A DNA stretch of 64,000 nt from Odontesthes bonariensis (GCF_027942865.1 NC_134517.1:15839775-15903774); one strand, 5' to 3'; shown: positions 28,301 to 42,161, counted from the first letter of the stretch. Notes: generated from the sequence alone by a model not told the origin. Numbers and translations are program-made.

Positions 28301-31014
28301 GCAGCAAGAGAACCAATGTATGTTTGATCAACTCAAAATATGCCCAAAGGCCAATGATAAGAATGAGAGAGAGAGCTCTACGGCCTTGAAAAGTAAGTCA
28401 TTGTTGTTCTTATTGGATTAAAAATAAAAGATAATGACCAGCCCTGCCCTTAAATTTTAAGGTAATCCTATTAAATCCTGAACATGCTGGCCAACGTGTG
28501 CTCCAACCTGCCCGCTTGATATTTGACAGTGTAAAGAGAAAATGATCTAAAACTTTTACCTTCACATAACACTTTATTATAAGCTTACATGTAATACAAT
28601 GTATCAAAATGTTTTACACTTCAGAGTCACTTTTGGAGACAATGAATTTGATTGTGATCTCGAAAGAAATTTGCATCCCTTCTCACACTCTTTGACTGCA
28701 CGCTTGCCAGATGGAAATATCACATGAATTGCCCGCGGGAATTTCTTCTCAGTTATTCTCCAGGAGACGGCATCATTTACAGGTATTCAAAAGCCTATTC
28801 AGGGACCCGTGCGTGTGCCACTTACTGTGCCATCCCCATTAACCCATGGGTTTGAAGAATTATTTCAGAGAAATCATTTCAGGGAGAGATTATTGAATGT
28901 TGATAGAGGAACTGGAAAGAGGCGGATGCATAAGCACATGCCTTTGAAGGATTGTGGCAGCAGTTACATGCCATCCAAATATATATATTTTTTTTGAAAA
29001 AAAGAAAAAGTTATCTGGTGTCATGCTTTTCTAACATCAGAATAACTCCACAGATGCTTGCCAGAACTGGCGGCCTAAGCTTTGCCTGAAGGAGGAAGCT
29101 TCAGTTCAGAACATTTTCCATCAAACAGAACACCGTCTCTGTGAATCTCTACAATAGAAAGCAGCAGCACCAATGGGTCTGTGTGTTTTCATTTTTCTTG
29201 AATCTGGCTTTGAAACCATTTTAAGCACACGTTATAAGCTTTTACATCCTGATCTGTGTCCTTGATAAGCTGTGTTCTGTTAATTGGCAGAACAAAAGAC
29301 AGTTTTCATGTGCCCTACAAAATCATGATCTGTAAAGGAAGTATATTTGACCTAGTTGTCCAATCAAGCTGTAACCTGTAAACAAGTCCTGGAGAGGAAG
29401 CGGACATCTGTTAGACAAGACTTAAGCAGATGTGAGATCTTTGCCGTGCTCTCTTTCTGTAGGTCTCTGATCTGCATCGATGCTCATAAACTGCAAACCA
29501 CAACTGCTGCGATGACATATACACCAGGATGTTTATCTGCTGATATCAGTAGCCTCTTTTATGGTTGGTTTTGATTGATATCTCCTGACTGTCTGTCAGA
29601 ATGCTCTTTTTACTTGATATAAGTGCAAAAATTAAGGAGAAAAAATGGCCCAAAAGAAACATAATCGACCTATATTGCATTCCTGCTGGCTGATTTTGAT
29701 TTAGCCTGTGTTACATAATATCTGTAGGGGCTTCCATGAACTCCTTTTTTTCTGCAACAAATAAAGGATTGTCAGGCTGCCAGTGAGCAGATGAGCAGCA
29801 CAGCTCAAAGCAAGCTGGATGAACTCACCTGTGAATCGCTGCGTACAGAATGTTTTTTTCCACTAGTTCCTTTCCTTTGAATCTGATATATGACACATAC
29901 AGACATTTCCCCTGTTTTATCTGAACACCACAGCTGTCTCGGTAGTTGTGTGAGCTTCTCAGAATGCCGTTATGATTTGTAGCCCTGAGACTCAAATCCT
30001 CTTAATATCTCCTCGTTCCTAATCTGTTATAGTTTGCGATTAACACACCGCAGCTGTCCCTTTTCTCTGCTGAATCTTGACTATTGTGACTTTTAGATGG
30101 TGTGACAAGGGGTTGAGGGGAAAGAAATTCATGTTTACTCATTTGTTTCACCCTGCCGCCTTCTTTGTGTTGTATATTTTTACGTGTTCACGAAGAAGTA
30201 AGAGGGAGAAAAGATTCACAAAAACAACAAAAGGAGGTTGAATTATTTACTTTGCTCAAGAATCTACAGTTGTGCCATGAATGACAAGTCTCCTGCGGCT
30301 ATGTGATTTGAGCAGTTTTAGTGGAGAGGTCACTGACCATAGCAATTCTCCCATGAAAGGAAAAACTCTAGTGGAAATTCCCCTGAAAAACAGATTTTTA
30401 ACTATTTCCCCCTCACAGAGCCTGAAGTATGCAGAGGCAGCGCTACCATAGTGGTTGAATCGTCTCAAGGTGGCTGATGTTTGTGCAAATTAGCAACAAA
30501 AACAAAGTTAATATGACCCACATTTATGGATCGTGTACAAATAACCAGTTTTCATCTGTTGGCTTGTGTTGGAACCTTTCTCGGCATTCTGCCTGAAAAA
30601 AATGTGCAAATTCAAGCAAAACTGGGAACGTGGCTGTCCTCAATCACACGATGATAATAATGATAATGTGCTTCCATTCCGTGATATCGAGCCAGCTCTT
30701 CAAAGCCCTTTGAAGGGATCAGGATGACTTTGGCAGCATGTCATCACTAAAATTATTGCAGTCAGCGCCAAAAGGATGATTTTGAATCTATATGAACTTC
30801 CCCACAAATTTTGTACGTATAATTTTCTGTTTTTTCCAGGATATCTCTGTTGCAAAACCAAGTGAGACCCTAAATCCACATGTGCAACAAGACTCTTAGG
30901 GTATGGCAGTTGTGCTTTATGTGTAATCTAGCCTTTGTAATCAGATTACAAAATGAAGTAGCTACAAGCAATATGCATAACATTCAGAATGAGCTGTTAG
31001 ATTTGTTTTGTACT
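25379..31014. other. intergenic, no gene recognised
   Basis: No exon, RNA gene or bounded mobile element could be supported. Open frames reach only about 90 codons and resemble no protein I know. Confidence 0.4.
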
Positions 31015-31022
31015 GTCGAGGA

Positions 31023-31486
31023 TAGGGATGTCCCGATCAGGTTTTTTTGCCCCCGAGTCCGAGTCCGAATCATTTGATTTTGAGTATCTGCCGATACCGA
31101 GTCCCGATCCAATACTTGAACAGTGAAGAAACAGATCCAGGATGTCCCTGATTTTTTAAAATACCTCCACACCGCAGACATTCGAACTCCCAGCTTCAAG
31201 CTGCTGCTTCGCTTTACGGCACGCAGCAAAGTGACGTCATGCCGCATGCGTTGTTTCTATGTGGAGTTGAGACAGTCTGACTCTGTACCACCACATAACA
31301 GTAAATACTAAGCTGTTATTTTTTCCCATTTGTTTTGAAATATTATAGTTCTGATAAAAAAAAATATATACACATATATAGATATATTCGATCCCTGATC
31401 GGGATGTAACGTCCGATTCCAATCGAGTCTGAAACCACGTGATCGACCCCGATTTCCGATCACGTCATCAGATCGGGACATCCCTA
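31023..31486. mobile_element. hAT-type MITE with 8-bp target duplication
   Basis: The tips TAGGGATGTCCCGATC and GATCGGGACATCCCTA are perfect inverted repeats. The octamer GTCGAGGA flanks them on both sides (31015-31022 and 31487-31494), the expected hAT duplication. The subterminal regions are rich in GATCGG/CCGAT words, as in Ac-like hAT elements. The interior is non-coding, with an AT-rich stretch at 31350-31390. Confidence 0.9.
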
Positions 31487-31494
31487 GTCGAGGA

Positions 31495-31996
31495 TAATAT
31501 AAATTATATTCTTATTATTTGTATAGCAATTTAAAAACAGCAAAAAAAAAAAAAGGATTTGGTGTTTTTTATCATTTCACAAAAACTACTGAGTGTCAAA
31601 GTAAGTTTCTCTTTTCTTGCACTACATGTTACTTTTATCTTTAATAATGATTTGCAGTGGAGTTTTGCTTCCTTTAAAATCAACAGTTAAGATGGAAAAT
31701 GAATACTTTGATTAAAGACTTCCATTGTGTTACAAGAACAAAGTCTCTCATGAGGCCTTTGATTAGTGACAGCAGCAACAAAAGATAAAGCATGCCACAT
31801 GTTGTGGAATACACACAATACACTTTTGTACACACAGTTAATTTGTGCCAACACCCATTTTTGAAGAGAAATTTGATTTGAATGGCTGAAAATTTGTTGG
31901 CTGCATCCATTTGTAGCAAATGTAAGGTCCATTATTATCAGTGCTTTGATTTAAAGTAAGCCAGAACATTGAATATGTTTACTTACTCCTTACTCT
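31495..31996. other. intergenic, no gene recognised
   Basis: AT-rich sequence with an A-run near 31541-31553. Overlapping open frames at about 31680-31932 (minus) show no known protein. Confidence 0.4.
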
Positions 31997-32637
31997 AACC
32001 CCAAATCAGAAAAGGTTGGGACTGCATGGGAAATTCAAATGAAAGAACTCACTGATTTTGTACATTTTCTTTGATTTTCATTTAATTGCAGACAATATGA
32101 ACACATTTCATGGCTTTCTTGGGAGCTTAATTTTGGCTTTCAACCTAAGGTTTTTCCACTAAATGCAAAACCACGTTCTGCATAGACATGGCTGAGGAAG
32201 AGGGGGGTGTGGCTACTGGACTGAAGTGCGTGTTGAAGTCCTTCCTGATTCCCAACCGAGAATGTAAGGAGAATTTTGAAACCAAAAATGCTACAATGAC
32301 CCTCTACTTTCACCCTTGAGACATGTTTGCAGAAAGAATGTGGAAAATATTACGCCTGAAACATTTTATTGTTTGGTGTCCTCAGTGCCAGAACATCTTT
32401 TAAGTGTTTTTAGAAGGAATGGCAATACTACAAAGTGGTAAAAGCTTAGCTTTCAGTAACAGTTTCTTGAATGTCTTATTGGTCTTACATACAAATAGGG
32501 ATGTTTTTACCTCAGGAAATGAAGTTGACAAGACAAAACATGAAATATCTTGGGTTCATAGTTTCTGCAATGGAATAAAAGTCCAAGTCAATTAAGAATC
32601 ACTGCATTTTTTTCCTAACTTTTTCTGAATTGGGGTT
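31997..32637. mobile_element. non-autonomous DNA transposon with 25-bp terminal inverted repeats
   Basis: The left tip AACCCCAAATCAGAAAAGGT and the right tip, complement of AACCCCAATTCAGAAAAAGT, are imperfect inverted repeats. The body contains text common in dispersed fish repeats, such as acatgaaatatcttgggttc. No clear target duplication was found and no transposase remains, so the superfamily is left open. A relic of the same body (tgaaatatcttggcttcgta) recurs at about 34850-34870. Confidence 0.75.
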
Positions 32638-34379
32638 GTATAAGAGCTGCCTTGTAATTTGTATTCAGTACATTTCTTTTTTTATATTATTTATTTAAAA
32701 CTTTGCAGAGTAATGTCCAAGAGTGAGAGCTCAGGGATTTGCCAGTTAATCCAGTAAGCTTGGTTCAAAGGAATAGTCCAGCCTTTTTAAACAAGTGGAT
32801 ATCATCAAATCTGACTCTGTCCAAGGATAATAATGAAGGTTGCCAGGTCATATAAGAAGAACGGCTAGTATTTAGTTTTTATGCAAAGTTAGGTTAAGGA
32901 AATCAGTGGCTACCTCCAACTAAATATTTACCAAAGAGACATCAATTTTGTCACTGAGCAATCAGTAAGACAGAAAAAAAAACATTAGCACGAGTGTCGC
33001 AAGCCAGCCTAAATGGTTAAGATAGAATGTAAAGGAAACTTAGCACAGTGTCCCTAAGTCATTGTTTTACTAAAGAAGTTCACTTTTCAGTATCAGATAA
33101 AAGATTGGACACTGAGTGTCTTCCACAGACAGCAGAACAATACCATGTGTTGTTCTGTGTCTACAAAAAGAGCTGTCGCAGTTCCTCCCATTCTGCTCCT
33201 GACTGTGCTTTACACTTCAGTCTTAACCACTTCTGTCCATATTTCCAAACTCTAGACATTAACATCTTGCTTTTTTTCATGCTTCTGCACCCTGTAATTT
33301 TGTCTCCTTTACACAAAATTGCCTCCCTCAAAAAACCAAACCAGATGTGGAAAAGCTCAAACTTGACCACTGGCAACAAACGCCAATGCTCTGAATTCAT
33401 GTGAATACCTCTGGAAGTGGAACCGCATTTAAATGTAACCCTCTCATTGTGGCCTGATTCTACTCTCACAGCCTGGCTCAGACAACTTGGAACAACCTCT
33501 CAGAGTCAGAGAGGAAAACAGAAGCACTTCTGATTTCACCGATAATTTCACTTTTTCCCAAAACAAATAGAGAAAAATGCATATTACGACAAAGCCTTTC
33601 AGTTTAAAAAATTGACCCATTCAAATCACAAATTAACCCACTACCAAATTGCTATCATTAAACATGCATTAAACTCTTTTAAGAAAGTAAAAGTGATCTG
33701 TAAACTGTAATTATGAAAGTTTAAATGAAGAAAATGTATCTCTTGGTGAAGAGATCAAGTATTAGGACCATTAAGGGGAATCTGCTGTTATGAAGACTGT
33801 GCAGATCATTATAGGCATCACATCTGACTGGTAATAACCCTTGCAATGGAGAGAAACTCAAACGTGAGGCCTCCATGTGAGTGCTGTATATGAAAAGGTG
33901 TTTAAAGAAGTCCACTGCAAATGTGTAGGAGCATTTTCTTGTTGATGACTGTAATTTTCTAAAGAGCTCAACTGGCATGAAAGGTGGGAGGTTTAATGGC
34001 CAAGTTAATGAATAGAGTAACACCTCGGCTCAAGAGATTAGGACACGTTACATTAATCTGGAGACTGCTGATCAGAGACTGTCCCGTACAGAGCATAGAA
34101 TGCACAGTACAACTCAAGAATACCATTTTAGGCATTTCTGACACATGTTTTACCATATGTGAGCTTAGTCAGCTGGGTAGCTCCAGTGAAAATGACATTA
34201 CTTCAGACGCGTGCCTTCTGAAATCCCCAAAATAGAGTGTAATTTCCTTCATTCTTCATTAAGTTTCATGACATGCTTGTTAGAAATTTGAGAAATTGGG
34301 AGAAATTATATGACAAATAGAATTGTATGTATGATATATATGAGAAATATAATTAAGAAAATATATTAATATTACCAAT
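32638..34379. other. intergenic, no gene recognised
   Basis: Several open frames of 80-118 codons overlap here on both strands (33048-34235), without homology that I recognise, splice context or consistent codon use. Confidence 0.4.
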
Positions 34380-34380
34380 T

Positions 34381-34780
34381 AAAGTTAAGTCAAGTCAAGT
34401 CAAATTTATTTGTATAGCACATTTCATGTGCAAAACAGTTCAAAGTGCTTTACATAAAATAAAAGCATTGCAGCAGGGAGTGTAAGAAGCAATAAAAATA
34501 CATAAAAGAATATAAAGAGAAACAAATGAAATAATTAAAATGAATTAAAAACAAGCAACAGTCTAAATAAGTTTAAAGATACCACGCAGATTTCATGCAT
34601 AGACACATGAGAAAAGAAATGTTTTTAACTTGGATTTAAAGATGTCTACATTTGGTGAAAGTTTTATCTCCACTGGCAGTTTGTTCCACTTGTTTGCAGC
34701 ATAACAGCTAAATGCTGCTTCTCCGCGTTTAGCTAATTTACTCTGGGCCCTAATTTGTACCCTATCTCACCTTGATATAT
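34381..34780 (-). mobile_element. 3' end of an L2/Rex1-type LINE, minus strand
   Basis: Read on the minus strand, the right part encodes a KWNKLPVEIK ... FKSKLKTFLF stretch, the conserved C-terminal end of L2/Rex1-type ORF2. It is followed by an AT-rich 3' UTR and the tail GTGCTATACAAATAAA-like text with (GACTT)n at 34383-34402. It is a 5'-truncated, inactive copy. Confidence 0.75.
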
Positions 34781-37700
34781 TAAAAATTCCAAAAAACTGA
34801 TGTATGTTAACAAATCAAATTAAGCTGATGAGAAAAAAAAACAAAACCATGAAATATCTTGGCTTCGTACTGTCTGCAATAGAATAAATATGAATGTAAA
34901 AAAAATGACTGCTCCTAAACTGCAGAATTCTGGTCCACCTGCTTTCTTGATAATGGATTAATTAAACAGCTAATTAAACACTGAAAAGATGAGAACACTT
35001 GGTAACTATATCCGAACACTCTGAGAATCATCTGATCAGTCCACTTCTCCAGGCTGGACAAATTTCATTACATTAACATTGCTACAACCATAGTTTGTCT
35101 CAAATATTTTATTTCATTAATCAAGTTAGCAATCAAAATCAATACCAATTTGTAACTAGTAACTAAGTTTGCAGATGCTTGTTACCTCACAGTGTTTGCG
35201 CGTCTCACATCAGGCAATGAAACACATTAAGTATTGACAATAGAATGGGGTGCTACCTTCAGCGTGCTTGGTACCAGTCATGGCATGCTAATGACCCACT
35301 GACACAGCAGTTGTTCCGGTGGGTTGCTGTGCTAGTCACATAAGTGGACGGTCTCTGTAAGTTAGTGTTGTCTGTGGAGAGGATGCTGCCTCCACCAGTG
35401 TGTTTTTGTCCCATTCTGTGTCAAATATCTTTTCACAGAAGAACATCCTAAACTACAACAGCACATACCACTCAACAGAAAGCTTATAGGCTTCAGCTGG
35501 TGTGGGCTTCCCATTGTTGGACAGTGTAAGATTGCAAAAACAAAGGCTGGGCTGAAGAGTTAAAGTCTGAAGCATGAGAGTCAAAGTTTAACGTAAACAA
35601 CATGAAAGCATGGAGCCATACTGCCCACAAAAAGAGAGGGATACAGCCACTATGGCATCACCCTAGAAGCTGTGGGTCACTGTTTTAAAACCAATTTTCA
35701 GCATTTTAGCTACCTCTATCTTTAGATTTTGAATCACAATCTCACAAGCAAAGGATCTGAAAAGAGCTGAAACCACACACACACCAGCTGTGACTTATCA
35801 GTTACAAGGCAGCACCACCCTGAAGCATTCTTTGCTTCATTTACAATTTTATTCTGAATAGGACGGTCACTTCCCAAACCCCCTTCACTGTTATATTAAT
35901 CTTTAAAGATCTAGAGAAATCTTTCAACTGAAGCTATCTTAACGGTGGCCGGTAGCATATGCCTTTAAGGCTTAAGGAAAAATTTAAAGTAGCCACTGAG
36001 ACTATAAAATGATCAGGAAATGCTTTACTGTAGTAATAAATCAAGTGAGATTTGGTATTTTCTTATAGGCCTCTGTAAGGATTTGTATTTGCTCTTTTTA
36101 GGCACTTCTACTTTTAAAAAAAGAAAAGAAAAAGAAACGTCCACTTCTCAACAGTTCAGACTGGTTGTGCTTCAACAACCCATTCTCATGACAGATCATA
36201 AAATATGTATGTTGTTCCATGGAGAAATACAAAGCAATTTCATATTGAAGGCTCAAAAACTGCACATCAGCTGTGTTTTCCTTCCTCAGTTCTGTATTGT
36301 GATACAGCTGTTGTTGAACTACTTTCTACTGCTGTTGTGACATGACAGTGTTGGAACTTATCATATATTTCTGCGATATAAGGACATTAACAGTTGCTAC
36401 TCTTGACTAGGACAAAAATGCCATCTAAAGGGGAAGACTGAGTCAAAGGCCAAGTCCCTGAGCCTTTGGGCATGAGATTCCTGCACAGTCTTTTCCACAG
36501 TTCTTTCACTTTTCGACATCCACAATACCTCCATGATTACTCGCTTTTCTACTTCCCTCCGACTTGCAAATGGTTACGGTTGGAAATTAAAAGTAACGTG
36601 GTTAGGGTTTGAAAACTTTGCACTGACACTGACATTGACGCAAAATTACTGTCAACTGTCAACGTTGTCATTTCACCATTTTTATGCCTGGACAGTAAAA
36701 CTATGATATCATGCAATCCTGACAGTTTTTATGAAAATGTCCAAAAACGTGTCCTTAAAATCTGAACCAACCATGTACAGCAAGGACCTTTGATGCAGGT
36801 GATCCTCTCTCCTTATTTCCTGTTTATCTATGTATGCAAATACATAAACATACCCTGACACATTTACATAAAATATAGTGTATATGCAAAAGCCAATTTA
36901 ATTCTTGTTTCTGTCTGTGCTCATGCTAACCATGAATAATATTAGATTAATTATTCTTCTATTAAGATGCCTTGCTTTTTTGATCATGTATGAAAGAAAT
37001 GCTGCATGTTGTACTTAAAAGACTCACAGCGGTTAAAGCTTACACAAGATATACCTTTTAATTGAGGGGTGATTTAATATTGCACTCACTGAGATGGTTT
37101 TTGTTGTTGTTTGTTGTTGTTGTTGTTGCTCCTGGGCTCTGTTAACGCCATCCGGCCTTAAAAGCCCGTGAAATACGATAATGTTATGCTATCGTATTGC
37201 AGTGAGAGTTACCCGCCTATGACTGTTGGCAGATTCCCTGTTGGGAAGTTTAAAATATATTTCTGACTGAATTTAATTAGAATAATGAAGCCTTTGGTCT
37301 GGAGTTACTGTAGTGATGTGCTAATGAAACCGGCTTTGATCTAAAATAACTCAAGAAGCTGAAACTGAACCATGGACTGATGCGTGGAATTCAAGCAGTT
37401 CTGATCTGCTGAGGATCGCATCAGTGAGCTGAAAGCAGTACAGAGTGGGGAGAGAGGAACAAATAGAAAGAACTCAGAACTCAATATTCACTCAGTCTGT
37501 CTCCTTTCAGTCCTTGACACAGTTTTTCTTGCCGCTTCCTTCTTTGTTTTTACTGTGCTGCTGCCTTAAAGCTTATCCACACATTTTTGATCACGTTTAA
37601 GTCAGAGTCAGAGGTCAGTCCATTGTGAATTTTGAGCTTATCATCAATACTTGTTGAAGAACCCATCCTTCTTTCATCTTTGGCTTTTTTTTACATCCAC

Positions 37701-37787
37701 GGTTTCCTAGTTTTCATTGTATCCATGATTCTCTATGCCTTTGACATATTCCCTATGTACCACTGACTGCAAAACAAGCCCAAAGCA
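34781..37787. other. intergenic, no gene recognised
   Basis: Contains the repeat relic at about 34805-34905 and a (TTG)n microsatellite at about 37098-37127. No coding exon or RNA gene is supported. Confidence 0.4.
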
Positions 37788-37796
37788 TGGTCGGTC

Positions 37797-38772
37797 TAGC
37801 CTGGGAATTCCCATGCTGCTTTGCGCTCGATTTCATTCTCACTGCAAAGTCAGCCTGGAAACCACCGTCCTTATTTTTGCCAGAGTTTGGGAACCAATCA
37901 CAGAACGGGGGGGGGCAGCAGCAGCAAGACGATGACGACGTCTATGCGCTACACCGAAGCTTGTAGAGTGTTAATCCAACATGACAGCGGACACAACGTT
38001 ACCGTTCGATGCAGCCAGTGTTTCGGAGTAGATTCACCCTAGGGTCATTTGAACCGTGACATCCAGCCAAGTAGCCCACCCGAAGTTTTTCCGATATTGG
38101 CTGAACATCAGCGGAGTTACTGAGTTATCCCGAATAGCTTAGTACAAGCGCTGACGGACCCTGGCAGTATCTCCAAAATTACCACACTAAAATCACATGC
38201 CATAACACCAAACTTCTACAGTAGCACAAATATGGTCTGTACTCACAAAACGATGCATTTGGAAGTTTGTACATAGTCCAGGAGTTTATTATTATCAACA
38301 CAAGCCTGATAGCTTTTCTGCTGCTAAAGCTTCGTTGACGTCACTTCTGGGAGCTGGGAGCTTCAAAGTAAGATGAGGGTTGATCTACTACTGTAGACAA
38401 CAAAGCAAGGCTGCTCAATTTCTCCATTATTAAAATAAATTCACAACTCTACAACATAAAAATTCATGTAGAATATAGCATATAGGCCTACTTTGTTGTC
38501 AATTTAAGTAGCTTAGAGCGCAAGTTTACTTTTATTTAACTTTTTTTTCTTCTTCCTCGTCGAATTTCTGTCGTCATCTGGTATAAGTGATACAATTGGC
38601 TATGAATCGCGCGCAAAGCAGCATGGGAAGAACCTGACGTCATTTGATAGACATTCGTAGCGCCCAATAAACGGCTCTAGGCATTCGTAAACCACGCCTC
38701 AAATACGAGAAAATGCACACCTAGTTCCCAGACCACCATCTCATCGAGATTGTGGACGCGTCAGCCAGGCTA
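37797..38772. mobile_element. DNA transposon derivative with 9-bp direct repeats (hAT or MULE type)
   Basis: The tips TAGCCTGG and CCAGGCTA are inverted repeats, and a second inverted block (CCCATGCTGCTTTGCGC, its complement near 38608-38630) lies further in. TGGTCGGTC flanks the element on both sides (37788-37796 and 38773-38781); 8 to 9 bases fits hAT or Mutator-like insertion. There is no transposase. A G9 run sits at about 37907-37915. A piece of another transposon lies inside it. Confidence 0.75.
38023..38190. mobile_element. ISL2EU-type element end, lodged inside the larger element
   Basis: From TTCGGAGTAGATTCACCCTA onward this matches, for about 165 bases, the inward-reading right end of the element at 62199-63857, including words GTAGCCCACCCGAAG and CAGTATCTCCAAAATTACC. 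The outermost tip (TTAAAGTGATAG) is missing. After about 38190 the two copies differ. The matching second end was not found, so this is a truncated or one-ended copy. Confidence 0.75.
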
Positions 38773-38781
38773 TGGTCGGTC

Positions 38782-41700
38782 CACTTTTGTGCTTAACAGG
38801 TGGAGAAGGGCCCTCTCGTGAAATTCTGCATTTTTTGTTTTTTTCCAAAAATCTTAATTATGCTTATTACATTAAACCTCCGATAATGACTTTCGTGGTG
38901 AGGAAGCGGGAAATACTTTCCTCTGGTTACTCTTCAATGGAGGTCAGATCTAGTCCACTAAACCTTCCTAAAAGTCTTCTGTGGTGAAATGGGAGTTTGT
39001 TTTTCTTTTAACAAAGCAGCTCATTAATTCCAATGGCTAAACCAGCTCTCTCAGACTTTCCTTGGTCTTCCAGATCTCAATCTGAGCTCTGTTAACATCC
39101 ATTTATAAACTATATTGGAAATCATCCTCAGGCTTTCTAATAGGACATCAATTCGAGTCATCTCGGGTGAAGATATCAGAGTATTCAGCGTAACAACAGC
39201 CTCAACTAGAAATTTGCATCTGCATTAAGACATTTAGCTGATACTTGCATGTGAGGAACAATATTCAAGCCTCAGTATTGTAAGAAACTCTGACATTTGC
39301 ATTAAATGCTAAACCTATTAAGATCTATTCGAAGTACAGAGAGCAAGTAGAGTAGGTACAGAAATGCAAAGTAAGTACAGATTAGCAGTGTTAAAGGCAT
39401 CAGGAGTCGATGTTCTCAGAAGAGATGAGTTTTCAAGAGATTGCTGAGGATAGAGGTGGAAGTATGATTGCTGAGGCCAGTGACTGAGCGTACTACCAAG
39501 CTCAATAATTCTCTTTCAAGTTTGGATATACTGTATTTACATAGCTCGCTTTGTACATTGGCATTAGATAACTGCTACGTGACTTGTGTGGAAACACTTT
39601 TTACACTGAAATCAGCTGTGAACTTGGTGTATTTGCAGCATGGATGCTCCCTACTATTTCATTCTCTTGCATTCCAAGTCAGTTAAAATGTACAGTTGAA
39701 GAAATACCAGAATGCCAAGTTACCACTAATATTACAGTGGAGTCCATTAAAAACCGTATCCGTATCATTTGTAATTTTTTTATCATTTCATTCAAATTAA
39801 AGCTGATTATGTATCTCTTTCAGGGTATGAAATTATGCTCTCTGGCTGAAATGTATCAAAGACTGCAATGGGACTGAATGTGCACACCTTGCAGCAGCTT
39901 GAACAATTTTTTCAGCAGTGACAGTCTTCTGCACACGTTCTAGTATGTCTGCACCCACAGTCCACAGACATGCAGGTCTGTGAACTGCCTCTGAATTGCT
40001 CATACTGTTCGGTGTGTAACTGTGGCTGTGAGTCAGTCGCTGCTCATCAGCTGATATCTGCGACAGACTGGTGACTGATCAAAGGGTATTTTCCTGCACT
40101 CGGTCCACAGAAAATTGGTTCAGACAACAACAAAGTAGTTAATATTGTCTCGTGTGTTTCTACACTTTCATGACAAAAGAAAAAAAAACATTTAGAATTT
40201 TTAACTAAGCTGAAGTGGACTGTGGAGGCTTCATCTTTGGATCTTTGTTCTAAATCAAATCTCAAGAATGTTTTTTGACCAAAAATAGGATTGTAAGATC
40301 ATCTTTAACTGTTTTATTGTAGGTTTGTTTTCTAGTGTGTAACATATTTATTCAAACCAAAAAGATAAACATCTTGCAAATTGAGATTTCTATTCGGCAA
40401 ATAATGAGTTAGATGCACTATGTCTGGAATTTACATGTGCATGTTTGCCTCAGACTCCTCAAACAGTCCAAAGTCATGCATGTTAGGTTAGTTAGTGTTT
40501 CTATGAGTGTGTCAGTGGATGGATCCCCTTCACTCTGTGTTGGACTGGTAATTGACTGGTGACCGGTTCAGAGGGTATAGTCAGTGCAGAGTATAGCCAG
40601 TGGATGGACGGGAGATCATCCTGACTACTGTGTTAAAGAAGTGAGTTATATTTGTCTCGGAACAATGATCACAGTTGGAGCAGCTGTTACTTCTGTGGTG
40701 TGTCTCCCAGTTGGATTATGAGCAGCAAACCTGCATTAAGCTGTAACATGTCCACAGGCTTAACTCAGACACATAATGGGGAGCTGAACTAGTGCTGCAC
40801 AAGCGAATGTCAGCACATAGCTAACGTACAGGATATCTGGTATCTGGACTTTCTTCTTTTGTATTCATTGATTTTTATTTTTTATTAAAACATTTCAATT
40901 AGAAGCTTGAATTGAGAATGGCATTGCTTTGTTAAGGTTGGACCATGTTTTCAGACTCTGGGCTGAGTCATCATCCTATTTGTTGGTTTACTGGTAATCT
41001 GAACACTCCCCTCAGCTTAGTTCAAGTGTCTGGATATTGTTTAATAGTTGATTAAAAGAGGGGGCACATTTGGAGACGCTCAGGTGTTATGAATAATTTT
41101 AATGACTCAGAGTCAGCCTACAGGAGCCAGACATTTAGGCAGCGAAATGGAATTAGTCCATCTTTATTTTTACACCTGTGCTTTAACTGCTGTAACTTTT
41201 CAGAAATGTCTAAATGTAAATATCTATACAGATAATAAACTATTACAATGCACTTACTTTGAGCTAACATTTATGTACAAATATGCCCACGGGGATCCGC
41301 ATTCCAAAAGGTGATTTCATCCCTACACAGACAACACATTTTCTCCAACTTTTCAAAGCCAAACTGAAGCAGCTTTAAGTATTCAGGACATGCGACCAAA
41401 TGCTACCCCCAGCACCCCTGGGAGCATATCATTGGACCCCTGCAGACCCCCCACCTGTCCTCTAATCCTAGTTACGGCTTTGAATATTCCCTTTTTTTTT
41501 CACATCTGTTTTGATGGAAATATATAATCAAGGGCTGGCTGCACCCTGGCCAGTCATCGTCTCACCATTTACCCTCAGTCCCTGGAAGACTGCGCCCTCC
41601 TATTTGTGTGCAGCTGGACCCTTTCATTATTTACACTTGAAATGATAATGACATCATGTGTGCACAGCTGCACTATTTGCATCCATACGACATGCAGTTG

Positions 41701-42160
41701 AAAGTGAGTGACAAAATAAATCGGTGGAAACAGATCCTGCTGCAATATTCACATGCTGACTATATTCAGATGTGGAGGCTTCGCTGCTCATGTGAATTAA
41801 TAGCAAGGAGGAGATGAATAGAAAATAGATACAGTACTTTAAAATGGCAGCGTATGAGAATGAAAGTGCCAGAAAATATTGTAAAGGAGTCGTGAGGACA
41901 ACGAGTACACACGCGCTGTTGTGAAACACATAGAGCCTTCTGGGTGAAAACAGTGTGACAAATTTTGTTGAGTTGGCAGCTTCGTGCCATGCAGGGGTGA
42001 GAAATCTGGGCAGGGCTTCACTCTTTGAGGCTGACGCTTTGATTTCCCAGAGTAAAAGGTTTAAAAGGGTTGTAGGGAGACGAGTGCCAGTTTTGTACAC
42101 ATTGTGCAGATGGTAAGAGGAAAATGCTTGGCAAACAGCTGAGAATGAAACAGTATAAGA
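38782..42160. other. intergenic, no gene recognised
   Basis: Nothing coding. The 148-codon minus frame at 41654-42100 overlaps other frames on the same strand, resembles no known protein and lies just past the kctd12 3' end, so I do not call it. Confidence 0.45.
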
Positions 42161-42161
42161 T

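Noticed and set aside
41654..42100. 148-codon minus-strand frame downstream of kctd12
   Set aside because: No recognisable domain, overlapping frames on the same strand, no codon bias and no splice partners.
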